This document shows positions 42,499-50,469 of a stretch of DNA of 64,000 nt, piece after piece. Position numbers and translations under genes: made by a program. The notes beneath the pieces were generated by a model that had not been told where the DNA came from, ran no database searches, and saw nothing but the letters and a program-made list of their open reading frames with translations. Position 1 is the stretch's first letter, and each line of letters opens with the position of its first letter. Source of the DNA: an uncultured Tenacibaculum sp. (GTDB taxonomy: Bacteria; Bacteroidota; Bacteroidia; Flavobacteriales; Flavobacteriaceae); NCBI RefSeq assembly GCF_947502995.1, contig NZ_CANNBW010000007.1, positions 1 through 64,000 of the forward strand, written 5' to 3'.

Positions 42499-43941
42499 TT
42501 ATACATTTTCTTGATTCATATTTAGTTCTCCTTGCCAAAGCGGAAGTATTCTTTCGTAACTGATTAAATCGATCACAATATTCCCATTATTCTTGGAAAG
42601 AATTGCACGTTCTATTCCCCATCCTTCAGGTTGAATAAATGAATTTTCATTTGTTAAAAGAAAAGAATACATGGTGTTTTCTTGGTTTATAATAGAAGAA
42701 GGTTTCCAATTTTTATCATAATATGATTTTGTTGGACGAGGAGAAAAGCAAAAACGATCGATTGTGAGGAAATTTGGGTATTCTGGAATTGAATTTATAT
42801 CAATATTTCCAAGAACAATTTTATGTAATTCTCTGTCATTAGCATTTACATTAACAAGAACGATTTCATGTAATTGGTTTTCTAATTCTAATAATTGAAA
42901 AGAGTTAACATGAGCTAATTGAGAGTAATGATCTTTTTCTTTTAAAGAAGTAATATCATATAGTCCGTTTTGAAGAAAAAGAGGTAGAAGTAAATTATAA
43001 GAATCGTTATATAATTCCTCATAAGTTACAGGAGGTTCTTTAAATTGAAATGTAACTTTATCACCTATTAATTTTCTAACATGAGGTTTTGTGTAGTATT
43101 CGTTTCCGTTACCTAAAACTTCATCCCACCTATTATAATTTATCTCTCCAAAGTTAATAGTTATGTTACCAGAAGAGATCGTATTAAGAACTGTTCTATA
43201 GATATCTAAATCTATTTTTACAGATGATCTGGTATGTGCTTCGGCTTCCCAGTATATTTGAGAAAATGCTGGATTATTCTCTTGATGCGGATATGTTGTA
43301 TGATCTATTAAACCATGATCTTTTTCAATTTTCATATTTGTTCTATCCCAATTTACATACCAACCTTGTTTAGCATGAGATCCCGCTTGAATTTCACAAA
43401 GTTTGTTATAAACAGAACATGGCATATTAAAAGAGCCATGATATAGTTCGTTGTTTAATTTTAATTTTAGTTCAAACCCTTCACTGGTAGTACAATTATT
43501 AATTATTTCTATATGACTAAATTCTTCATGGTTTTCTATAGCAGCTTTCCCAAAAATGACATTGTTTTCTTTAAGAATGAGACTCCATCTCGATAGTTCT
43601 TGTTGACAAATTTCTAAACGTTGTTGTGTGCTTAAGTTTTTCCAACCTTTTTTAGGGTTTTCTAAAAAGTTGTTTGATGATTCTACAGTTAATTGTCTAA
43701 ATGAAATGTTGTTAATTTTAAGGTTCTTATGATGATTTCCTAATAATTGTACATTAACAATTAAATTTTCTTCATCAATTATTTCAAAAAGAATTTCATT
43801 AAATAAAACAGTGATGTTTATTCCACCATAAATAAACGCTTTACATTCTTCAAATGAATATTGATTTTTATAGTAGTTTAAAATTTGCTCTTTTTTGTTT
43901 GTAAGATCTGAAGGAACAAATAGTTGAGATTTACTTTGCAT
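42499..43941 (-). CDS. Large hypothetical protein
   Basis: 480 residues, soluble, no signal peptide, no domain recognised. Notable segments: 'SFNMPCSVYNKLCEIQAGSHAKQGWYVNWDRTN', several His/Asp-rich turns, and a Trp-rich C-terminus ('PEGWGIERAILS', 'LPLWQGELNM'). It lies upstream of and co-oriented with the PSD-family gene (140 bases apart), so they may be functionally linked. Codon use looks like that of its neighbours. Confidence 0.55.
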   Translation of the reverse strand: MQSKSQLFVPSDLTNKKEQILNYYKNQYSFEECKAFIYGGINITVLFNEILFEIIDEENLIVNVQLLGNHHKNLKINNISFRQLTVESSNNFLENPKKGWKNLSTQQRLEICQQELSRWSLILKENNVIFGKAAIENHEEFSHIEIINNCTTSEGFELKLKLNNELYHGSFNMPCSVYNKLCEIQAGSHAKQGWYVNWDRTNMKIEKDHGLIDHTTYPHQENNPAFSQIYWEAEAHTRSSVKIDLDIYRTVLNTISSGNITINFGEINYNRWDEVLGNGNEYYTKPHVRKLIGDKVTFQFKEPPVTYEELYNDSYNLLLPLFLQNGLYDITSLKEKDHYSQLAHVNSFQLLELENQLHEIVLVNVNANDRELHKIVLGNIDINSIPEYPNFLTIDRFCFSPRPTKSYYDKNWKPSSIINQENTMYSFLLTNENSFIQPEGWGIERAILSKNNGNIVIDLISYERILPLWQGELNMNQENV

Positions 43942-44022
43942 ATAGGTTTAATTAATAAAGCTATAAAGATTACAGTAATCTAATAGAATAACAATACCTA
44001 TTTGTAAGTATAAATAGGTGCT

Positions 44023-44778
44023 TTATTCAATAACTATTGCTAAATTATGTTGATTGACTTCTATATAATTTAAAAGATGTTCTTCTAGTGCTTTATCTTT
44101 TTCCATAGCACTAAATACTAAGTTTTTTACATGTAGTAGAGAATCTCTGGTGGTTTCATTTATCGATCTTATAGCTTCGCTACGATGCTTTTCTAAACTA
44201 TTCATAAACTCAGGAGTCTCTTTTATGTTTTCGTTCATTAAACGTTCGAAAATGGCTTCATAAACTATAGCTTCTAATAAAGTGAAATCTTTATGTTGTA
44301 ATTCAATCTCTTTTAAACCATTAATTCCAACACAAATTTTAGTGCTATAAATATTTCCCTTTTTTTCAGACAAGAAGAATTTAGAAGCAATTTTCATTAA
44401 TTCTTTTTTAGTGAAAGTTTCCTTTTCGTTTTTGTTATAGAATGTTTTATAAAAATAGCTTTTGAATTTTTTATTCTCTAATTGAGAAGAAAAAATTGCA
44501 TTAGCTTTTATACTGTCTGGTAGTACTTTTGACACAGAATCTATTGAAATTTTGTTAGTTAGTAAATATTCATACCTTCGAGGTGTTCTGTTAATTTTAG
44601 TACTAATACTGTCGTCAGTTTTAACTAATTCTGTACTAACAAATTGAAGGTTTTTTCCTTCGTATTCAAAGTTTTCAATTTTTAATTGCACATAATCACC
44701 AATATTAAAAGGCGAAGTTTTTTTCTGACAACTGAAAAAGAACGTAGAAAAGAAAAGTAAGACAGCTATATTTTTCAT
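44023..44778 (-). CDS. Hypothetical lipoprotein
   Basis: 251 residues from ATG 44778, which yields a clean lipoprotein signal (FFSC, Cys17); the longer frame to 44799 would start with TTG. Mature part is helical with 'NKNEKETFTKKELMKIASKFFLSEKKG' and a C-terminal charged helix ('EKHRSEAIRSINETTRDSLLHVKNL'). Family not recognised. Confidence 0.6.
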   Translation of the reverse strand: MKNIAVLLFFSTFFFSCQKKTSPFNIGDYVQLKIENFEYEGKNLQFVSTELVKTDDSISTKINRTPRRYEYLLTNKISIDSVSKVLPDSIKANAIFSSQLENKKFKSYFYKTFYNKNEKETFTKKELMKIASKFFLSEKKGNIYSTKICVGINGLKEIELQHKDFTLLEAIVYEAIFERLMNENIKETPEFMNSLEKHRSEAIRSINETTRDSLLHVKNLVFSAMEKDKALEEHLLNYIEVNQHNLAIVIE

Positions 44779-44827
44779 AGTATTATAATTCATAAACAAT
44801 TATGTAAAGGAAAAACTTACAAAAAAG

Positions 44828-44859
44828 AAAAACAATAAAAAGTTAATTTTATTGTTTTT
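44828..44859 (-). terminator. Terminator of the HupE operon
   Basis: AAAAACAATAAAA (44828-44840) and TTTTATTGTTTTT (44847-44859) pair perfectly over 13 A/T-rich bases around a six-base loop. T-rich sequence follows on the minus strand, 27 bases past the HupE-like stop. Confidence 0.6.
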
Positions 44860-44886
44860 AGTTTATGCTATAAATTATCTTTTTCT

Positions 44887-45465
44887 TTAAGAAAGCGCTC
44901 CAATAAAAATTGTTGCAGCTATTCCAAAACCAGCTCCAGAAACAAAAATGTTCCATTTTAAATGCTCTCCTTTTAAGATTTTAGAATAAGCAAATAACAT
45001 TAAAGTAAAAATAGCGACAATGAAAAGTTGTCCAACTTCGATACCTAGGTTAAATGCAAATAAAGGTTTTATAATATTATCATTAAACATCATAACTTTA
45101 AAGTTAGACGCAAAGGCTAATCCGTGAATTAAACCAAATATTAAAGCAATAACATATTTTACATTTTTATTTGAAAAAACACCTTCTTTGCCATAATTTC
45201 TTATGTTGCTTATTGCAGTAATCATGATGGTAAAAGGAATAAGTAAATCAATAATTTTAGGATTATCTGGTATGTAACCTAAAGAGCTTATTACTAATGT
45301 TATACTATGTCCAACGGTAAAAGCAGTAATGATTACTAATATTTGTTTCCATTCTTTCAGTTTAAATGCAGCACATAATGTCATTACAAATAAGAGATGA
45401 TCGTAAGCATTTATATCTACAATATGGTGCCAACCACTAACAAAGAACGTAGTGAAGTTATTCAT
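44887..45465 (-). CDS. HupE/UreJ family membrane protein
   Basis: 192 residues with about six transmembrane helices. The opening 'GWHHIVDINAYDHLLFVMTL' carries the family's His/Asp motif in helix 1, with 'GHSITLVISSLG' in helix 2/3 and 'GLIHGLAFASNF' later, each containing candidate metal-binding His. HupE/UreJ proteins are nickel or cobalt permeases of hydrogenase and urease systems; homologs of this type in Bacteroidetes sit with zinc- or copper-related genes. Last gene of the HMA/DUF6702/HupE operon, which suggests metal uptake across the envelope. Confidence 0.75.
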   Translation of the reverse strand: MNNFTTFFVSGWHHIVDINAYDHLLFVMTLCAAFKLKEWKQILVIITAFTVGHSITLVISSLGYIPDNPKIIDLLIPFTIMITAISNIRNYGKEGVFSNKNVKYVIALIFGLIHGLAFASNFKVMMFNDNIIKPLFAFNLGIEVGQLFIVAIFTLMLFAYSKILKGEHLKWNIFVSGAGFGIAATIFIGALS

Positions 45466-45480
45466 GATAAATTTAAAATA

Positions 45481-45984
45481 TTAAAAAGTATAGGTTAGAG
45501 AATCTTTAACTTTAGTACTCTCGAAGTACGATGATTTAAAGAAAGGAGGAAATCGTAGTTCCATTCTATTAGATTGTAAGAATCCGAAAACATCAAAAAG
45601 CAATGTGTTTTTAACTTTTAAAATATGACCTTTTTTTACTACTAGATCACTTTCGTTGAACTTAATAGTTAACACGTTAAGAGCTTTTTGAAAATAAGAA
45701 CTATCGTAATTAAAGTTAAATTTTTGATCGTTTACAGTGATAACATAATACTCGTTAAAGTATTTTTCTATGTCTGCTATATCTTTTTCGTTCAAATGAT
45801 TTACATTCATGGGTCTACCCATACTTTGTAAAAAATCATCAACAAAGACTTTACATTCAACTCTAATTTTTTTCTCATTGGCATTATATTCAATAAGAGA
45901 AGCTGTAATTTTTAATGGATGATTAAATGATGAAAAAACAAGAAATATTCCAATTAGAAAGAAAGTAATTTTAAACTTTTTCAT
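45481..45984 (-). CDS. Exported DUF6702-like protein
   Basis: 167 residues, signal peptide about 1-19 ('VFSSFNHPLKIT'). 'HPLKITASLIEYNANEKKIRVECKVFVDDFLQSM' matches the pattern of the DUF6702 family: HP(F/L).s.teI.yN...k...i..kiF.DD. A periplasmic partner of the HupE-like permease is plausible because the two are adjacent (15 bases) and this pairing recurs in Bacteroidetes (my recollection, not checked). Confidence 0.6.
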   Translation of the reverse strand: MKKFKITFFLIGIFLVFSSFNHPLKITASLIEYNANEKKIRVECKVFVDDFLQSMGRPMNVNHLNEKDIADIEKYFNEYYVITVNDQKFNFNYDSSYFQKALNVLTIKFNESDLVVKKGHILKVKNTLLFDVFGFLQSNRMELRFPPFFKSSYFESTKVKDSLTYTF

Positions 45985-45992
45985 AATCTTAA

Positions 45993-46301
45993 TTATTTAC
46001 AAGGTATCTTTTGAGCTAAGTTTTTTACCTTGTTTTCTAGCGTGTTAGAATTAGTAATTTCAGGATTATAAACAATTGATACTTCCTTGGTATGTAAGTT
46101 CAATATGGTTTGTTTTATACCTTTAATATCAACTAAACCACCTTCAACAACTTTTTGGCAATTATGGCAGCCAACTTTAGGAATACCAATAACTAAAAGT
46201 GAATCTTTATCTGTTTTTGATATAACTCTTGTTTCTGGTTTTATTCTATTACATGAGATAATACATAAAACAATTAAAAATATAGATAATGTCTTTTTCA
46301 T
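45993..46301 (-). CDS. Lipoprotein with HMA-type metal-binding domain
   Basis: 102 residues, lipobox IISC (Cys17). The mature part is a small ferredoxin-like HMA domain with 'IPKVGCHNCQKVVEGGL' (Cys45, Cys48; a CxxC variant lacking the usual Met) and 'KGIKQTILNLHTKEVSIVYNPEITN'. It would present a metal site at the periplasmic face and could hand metal to the HupE-like permease. First gene of operon B, 62 bases from the shared operator. Confidence 0.8.
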   Translation of the reverse strand: MKKTLSIFLIVLCIISCNRIKPETRVISKTDKDSLLVIGIPKVGCHNCQKVVEGGLVDIKGIKQTILNLHTKEVSIVYNPEITNSNTLENKVKNLAQKIPCK

Positions 46302-46336
46302 GATTTGACCTTATAATAGCTTACAACTATTATTTT

Positions 46337-46375
46337 CAAATATAGAAAAAAACAAATTAAAAGCAACAGTGTTGC
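46337..46375 (-). promoter_or_regulatory. Promoter and operator of operon B (HMA-DUF6702-HupE)
   Basis: On the minus strand TTG (46366-46364), 19 bases, TATATTTG (46344-46337): a perfect Bacteroidetes -33/-7 promoter. The -33 TTG lies inside the inverted repeat GCAAC-AGT-GTTGC (46363-46375, plus-strand reading). Operon A has the same promoter and the same GCAAC-N3-GTTG repeat over its -33. The repeat edge is 62 bases from the start codon here and 64 bases there. A repressor bound here would block RNA polymerase. Confidence 0.7.
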
Positions 46376-46398
46376 GTTAAAAGAAAGAGTGTTATGAT

Positions 46399-47313
46399 TT
46401 ACACCAGAATAGTAGTTCCTTTTGCAGTTTTATTCTTATTCTCATCGAAGTAAAAATCTACTCTTCCTACGTTAATACCATAAGCTCCAACCTGATTTAT
46501 CAGCATATTTTTATCATCAATGTTCTTAACAATTGTAGGTTTCGGTAAAAATGTATGTGTATGTCCACCAATAATTAAATCTATGTTTTTAGTAGCTTTA
46601 GCTAAGTTTAAATCAGATATTTTATTAGGCTCTCTTTTATAGTAATAACCTAAATGCGATAAACATATGACTAAATCACATTTTTGTTTTTCTTTTAATT
46701 CATTGGTAATGTCTTGAGCAATTTCTGTAGGATTTAGATATAATGTTTCTTTGTATAAACGCTTATCAACAAGTCCATTTAACTCAATTCCTAGTCCGAA
46801 AATTCCAATCTTAATACCGTCTTTAATTATGATTTTATAAGGTTTAACATGAGTATCTAAAACGGTATTTTTAAAATCATAATTAGCACAAACAAAATCG
46901 AATTTTGCATTAGGTAATTGTTTATAAAACCCATCGATAGAATTGTCAAAATCGTGATTACCTAAAGTTGCCACATCGTATTTTAACATACTCATTAATT
47001 TGAATTCAAGTTCACCTCCAAAGTAATTAAAGTATGGTGTTCCTTGAAAAATGTCTCCAGCATCTAAGAGTAATGTGTTTGGATTTTCTTTTCGAACTTG
47101 TTCTACTAATGTTGCTCTTCTTGCTACGCCACCTTTATTAGCATGTCTTCTATGACTTGGTTTAAAAGGTTCTATATGACTATGCGTGTCATTAGTGTGT
47201 AAAATTGTGATATGACGCTGCTTTTTTTCTGTAAATGAAGGTAAAGTTAATCCGCCAACCATAGCTAATGCAGAAGCTCCTCCTACTTGTTTAATAAAAT
47301 TTCTTCTTTTCAT
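46399..47313 (-). CDS. Metallophosphoesterase, 5'-nucleotidase catalytic domain (UshA N-terminal half)
   Basis: 304 residues. Twin-arginine-type leader 'MKRRNFIKQVGG' (RRxFIK), then the calcineurin-like domain: 'LHTNDTHSH' (Asp42, His44), 'LLLDAGDIFQGTPY', 'TLGNHDFD', 'LIIGGHTHTFLP'. These are the metal ligands of 5'-nucleotidase/UshA, but the substrate-specificity domain is absent here. It is encoded by the gene immediately upstream (47313-48059), overlapping by one base (TAATG). The two probably form one enzyme. Last gene of operon A. Confidence 0.85.
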   Translation of the reverse strand: MKRRNFIKQVGGASALAMVGGLTLPSFTEKKQRHITILHTNDTHSHIEPFKPSHRRHANKGGVARRATLVEQVRKENPNTLLLDAGDIFQGTPYFNYFGGELEFKLMSMLKYDVATLGNHDFDNSIDGFYKQLPNAKFDFVCANYDFKNTVLDTHVKPYKIIIKDGIKIGIFGLGIELNGLVDKRLYKETLYLNPTEIAQDITNELKEKQKCDLVICLSHLGYYYKREPNKISDLNLAKATKNIDLIIGGHTHTFLPKPTIVKNIDDKNMLINQVGAYGINVGRVDFYFDENKNKTAKGTTILV

Positions 47314-48059
47314 TATTTAATAATTACACGGTTATCAATAGTAGCATGAATAGTATCTACCTTTTTAAAATAATCAATTATTGCAGTTCTTAATTTATAC
47401 CCTAATTTGGTTAATCTTTTAGGGTTTTTAAAGAAAGTCATTTTATCTCCTCCACTTTGCAAATAATCTGAAGTAACTACAGTGTATGTTTTATTTTTAT
47501 CGAATGTTTCACCATTTATTTTCAGATCATAATCATTTCCTTTAATGGTTAAAGCTATGTTTTTTGACAAAGGGTGTGCTTTTTTGTTTTCAATAAAATA
47601 CTTTATTAACGCTATCATTTTATCTCCTGAAAGCTCTACAGCTACAAGTTCATTTTCAAAAGGCATTAATTTAAAAGCATCTTCTTTTGTAATATTTCCA
47701 GCAGAAATAATAGAACGAATTCCACCATTGTTTAACATGGCAAAATCAATGTTTTTTCCTGTTTTTTCTTTATGTATAGGATTGCTTAATTCTATGCTAA
47801 GATCCGCCATTATATTTCCTAAAGAACTTTGCATTTCTCCGTCATTTTTCACCAAATCTTTAGGAGTATAGCTAAGAACCTGTTGCATTTCTTTGATCAG
47901 TTTCTCTTTGTAAGGAGAAACAGCATCGTTAATTTGCTGAGCATTTTGAATTGTACTATCAAGTACAATATTTTTAGCTGTTATTTTTGTTAGGTGTTGC
48001 TCATTTTGTTTACATGATGTAAACACGAGTAAAAAACAAAACGCATAGAATAATCTCAT
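47313..48059 (-). CDS. Lipoprotein with 5'-nucleotidase C-terminal domain (UshA C-terminal half)
   Basis: 248 residues from ATG 48059, giving lipobox FTSC (Cys16). A longer frame to 48095 starts with TTG and buries the signal. The domain is the 5'-nucleotidase substrate-binding half: 'SLGNIMADLSIEL', 'FAMLNNGGIRSIISAG', 'LMPFENELVAVELSGDKM' and 'YTVVTSDYLQSGGDKMTFF'. With the catalytic half on the next gene it reconstitutes a UshA-like enzyme in two polypeptides, one lipid-anchored and one exported by a twin-arginine-like leader. Confidence 0.8.
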   Translation of the reverse strand: MRLFYAFCFLLVFTSCKQNEQHLTKITAKNIVLDSTIQNAQQINDAVSPYKEKLIKEMQQVLSYTPKDLVKNDGEMQSSLGNIMADLSIELSNPIHKEKTGKNIDFAMLNNGGIRSIISAGNITKEDAFKLMPFENELVAVELSGDKMIALIKYFIENKKAHPLSKNIALTIKGNDYDLKINGETFDKNKTYTVVTSDYLQSGGDKMTFFKNPKRLTKLGYKLRTAIIDYFKKVDTIHATIDNRVIIK

Positions 48060-48084
48060 GCTGATATTATTTAGTTGATTAAAT

Positions 48085-48522
48085 TTATTCTTCAATTTTT
48101 ACAGTACAATCACTAAGTATATAATTAAAATGTTCTACATCAGAATCATTTAAACTTAATGTTCCTGTAACAGTTACGATTGTATCTGTTTTATATTTCT
48201 GTTTTGTGTCGAATTGTAATTCTACAGCTGTTTCTGGTCCGCCAACACCACAAAAAAAGCAAGAAGACATTGGACCTTTAGATAAAATATAAATTTTTGC
48301 GTTCGGATCTAAACTTAAGAAGTAGCCTGTTATTGTTATTACTTTACCTTCTAGATTTTTAACAGATTCTGAAAACTTAGGTAGTAAAAAGTTATCATCA
48401 TACTTTGGATAGTATTTTTCGGTAAAAGTTACTTTTGATAAATCATTCCAAGTTACTTTTTGTTGACTGAATGAAAATATACTGGTAAAAAGAAAGGCAA
48501 ATAAAACAATACTATTTCTCAT
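48085..48522 (-). CDS. Exported DUF3299-like protein (ZrgE/PA4066-like)
   Basis: 145 residues from ATG 48522, which gives a good signal peptide (about 1-20, 'FSFSQQ'); 48543 is an alternative. Core: 'NLEGKVITITGYFLSLDPNAKIYILSKGPMSSCFFCGVGGPE', close to the DUF3299 pattern with a Cys-x-x-Cys (SCFFCG). DUF3299 proteins accompany zinc-uptake ABC operons such as PA4063-PA4066 of Pseudomonas and ZrgABCDE of Vibrio. It overlaps the permease gene by 11 bases. Confidence 0.65.
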   Translation of the reverse strand: MRNSIVLFAFLFTSIFSFSQQKVTWNDLSKVTFTEKYYPKYDDNFLLPKFSESVKNLEGKVITITGYFLSLDPNAKIYILSKGPMSSCFFCGVGGPETAVELQFDTKQKYKTDTIVTVTGTLSLNDSDVEHFNYILSDCTVKIEE

Positions 48523-49825
48523 TTGATAAAATTTTAGAAACATTCATGGTAACAATAGGATATATAGATAAGCCAATTGCAACAAGTACAAAACTAACAA
48601 TAACTATTCCTATTGAGAAAATATCACCAAAAGATAATGTTTTTAAAATACCTTGATAACCAGATTGATCGAGATTGAATGCAAATTTTAAGACTATTTT
48701 CACAAGTAGTACTCCAATAATAAAAGCAGAAATAACAACTAAAAAACCTTCATAAATCATCATTTTAACTAGTTGAAAATTACTAGCTCCATAAGTCCTT
48801 AAAAGGGCTAAATCGAATGATCTTTCTTTTACCATTTTATAAAGACTTACAAAAATAATCATCCCAGAAATGATCAAAATTAAATAAGCAATCCAATTAA
48901 TCGTTTTAAAGCCTATTCCTGTATAATTATAGAGCTTATCAAGTTCATATTTAGGTAGAGCGGCCTGCATATTCGTACTTTCATTGATTTTTCTTGGCAT
49001 TGTTAAAAGTGCAACAGGATTTTTAAATGAAATTAATAAAGACGTTATCTCTTTATCTTCTTCGGAAGATTTATGCTTATGATCTTTGTGTTCAGTTTCT
49101 TGATGTTCATCATGATCGTTTTGATTGTGATCTTCTTCTTGGTGATTTGTATGAGAAACTTCTACAAAGTTTGTATGCTTCTCATGATTTTCATCAGCAT
49201 GTGTTTCCTCATGATCATGAACATCCCAAATACTTTCTAGATTCGTTATAATTAATCTATCTATTACTTGATATGTAGGTTTTAAAATTCCTACTACGGT
49301 AAATTTATCATCATGAACATCAATTTCATTTTCAACTAAACCATGAGAACTTAAGAAAGTATCACCAATTGAAAGTTTTAGTTTTTCAACAATTGTAGCG
49401 CCAATAACTACTTCTAAACTCTTTTTTGTAGTAGTGCCTTTTTCTAATTCGGCGTTATATAATTTTAAAAAATCATCAGTAGTACCAACAATTTTGTATC
49501 CTTTATAATTATCTCCGTAAGAAATTGGAACTGCTGTTTTTATCATTGGATTTTTTCCAATTTTTTTTGCTTCCTTGTACGATATATTTCCAGTAGGATT
49601 ATCAATATGTAATACAGAAGCTAAAACCAATTGTAAAGGACTTCCTTTAGCACCAACAACTAAATCTATACCAGCTAAATTATTTTCTATTTGATGCTCA
49701 AAAGATGATTTTAATTGTTGAATACCTAATAGTAGTGCGACACTTAAAGCCAAAGTAAAAACACTTAAAAATGTATATAAAGGTTTAGACTTTATGTTTT
49801 GTAAACTAATCTTCCAAACATTCAT
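48512..49825 (-). CDS. FtsX/MacB-type ABC permease with histidine-rich loop
   Basis: 437 residues. One N-terminal transmembrane helix (about 17-35), a large periplasmic region, and three C-terminal helices (about 300-430), the FtsX/MacB layout ('KIISLQNIKSKPLYTF', 'ERSFDLALLRTYGASNFQLVKMM'). Inserted in the periplasmic part is a loop (203-251) with 13 histidines plus Asp/Glu, a probable zinc-binding segment. It resembles the permease of Zur-regulated zinc systems (Zrg, PA4065) more than a LolCE transporter. Start overlaps the ATPase stop by 4 bases (ATGA). Confidence 0.8.
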   Translation of the reverse strand: MNVWKISLQNIKSKPLYTFLSVFTLALSVALLLGIQQLKSSFEHQIENNLAGIDLVVGAKGSPLQLVLASVLHIDNPTGNISYKEAKKIGKNPMIKTAVPISYGDNYKGYKIVGTTDDFLKLYNAELEKGTTTKKSLEVVIGATIVEKLKLSIGDTFLSSHGLVENEIDVHDDKFTVVGILKPTYQVIDRLIITNLESIWDVHDHEETHADENHEKHTNFVEVSHTNHQEEDHNQNDHDEHQETEHKDHKHKSSEEDKEITSLLISFKNPVALLTMPRKINESTNMQAALPKYELDKLYNYTGIGFKTINWIAYLILIISGMIIFVSLYKMVKERSFDLALLRTYGASNFQLVKMMIYEGFLVVISAFIIGVLLVKIVLKFAFNLDQSGYQGILKTLSFGDIFSIGIVIVSFVLVAIGLSIYPIVTMNVSKILSNEK

Positions 49826-50454
49826 GATAACGTAATTTGATTTTGAAAATGATGTTTTATCCTTTCATCATGTGTAATTACAATTAAGTTTGCTTGAGCT
49901 TGTTTTGCTTGTTCTTTCAGTAATTTGATAACAATTTTACAACTGTCATCATCTAAACTAGATGTAGGTTCATCTGCTAAAATGATTTTTGGTTTATGAA
50001 TAACCGCCATAGCTATACTTAATCTTTGTAACTGACCTTCACTAAGCTCATTTACTTTTTTGTGCTTTAATACTCCTATTTCTAGTTGATTTAGAATTGT
50101 ATCAATATCACTGTCTTTTACTTTTGATTTACTAAAAAAAAGACGAGCTTTTATGTTTTTTAAAACACTTAAAGAGGTTATGGCATGTTTCTTTTGAAAA
50201 ACAAGACCAATGTTTTTACCTCTAAACTGATCTAGTTTGTTGTTAGATAGTTTGTTTATGTTAGATTCTGCTATGGTCACATTTCCTTGTATTGGTTGTA
50301 ATAAACCTGCTAACAAATGTAAAAATGTAGTTTTCCCAATACCAGATTTCCCAAGAATTAATAAGTTTTCTTGAGCTTTTAAGTTGATATCAGGAAAGCT
50401 AAATAATTTATTTTCTTTTTGATATTGAAAAGTTAGATTTTCAGTTTTAATCAT
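49822..50454 (-). CDS. ABC transporter ATP-binding protein of the His-rich permease
   Basis: 210 residues: Walker A 'GKSGIGKTT' (36-44), Q-loop 'VFQKKHAI', signature 'LSEGQLQRLSIA' (S-E-G-Q variant of LSGGQ), Walker B 'KIILADEPTSSLD' and H-loop 'IVITHDE'. Shorter than average and close to LolD/MacB-type ATPases. Translationally coupled to the permease; together they would form a type VII-like ABC pump or an import-assisting machine. 15 bases after the COG0523 gene. Confidence 0.85.
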   Translation of the reverse strand: MIKTENLTFQYQKENKLFSFPDINLKAQENLLILGKSGIGKTTFLHLLAGLLQPIQGNVTIAESNINKLSNNKLDQFRGKNIGLVFQKKHAITSLSVLKNIKARLFFSKSKVKDSDIDTILNQLEIGVLKHKKVNELSEGQLQRLSIAMAVIHKPKIILADEPTSSLDDDSCKIVIKLLKEQAKQAQANLIVITHDERIKHHFQNQITLS

Positions 50455-50469
50455 GTTTTAGCTTTAAAT

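Noticed and set aside
46376..46398. Terminator between operon A and operon B
   Set aside because: No stem-loop is visible between the nucleotidase stop and the operon B promoter, so read-through from A into B is possible; none is annotated.
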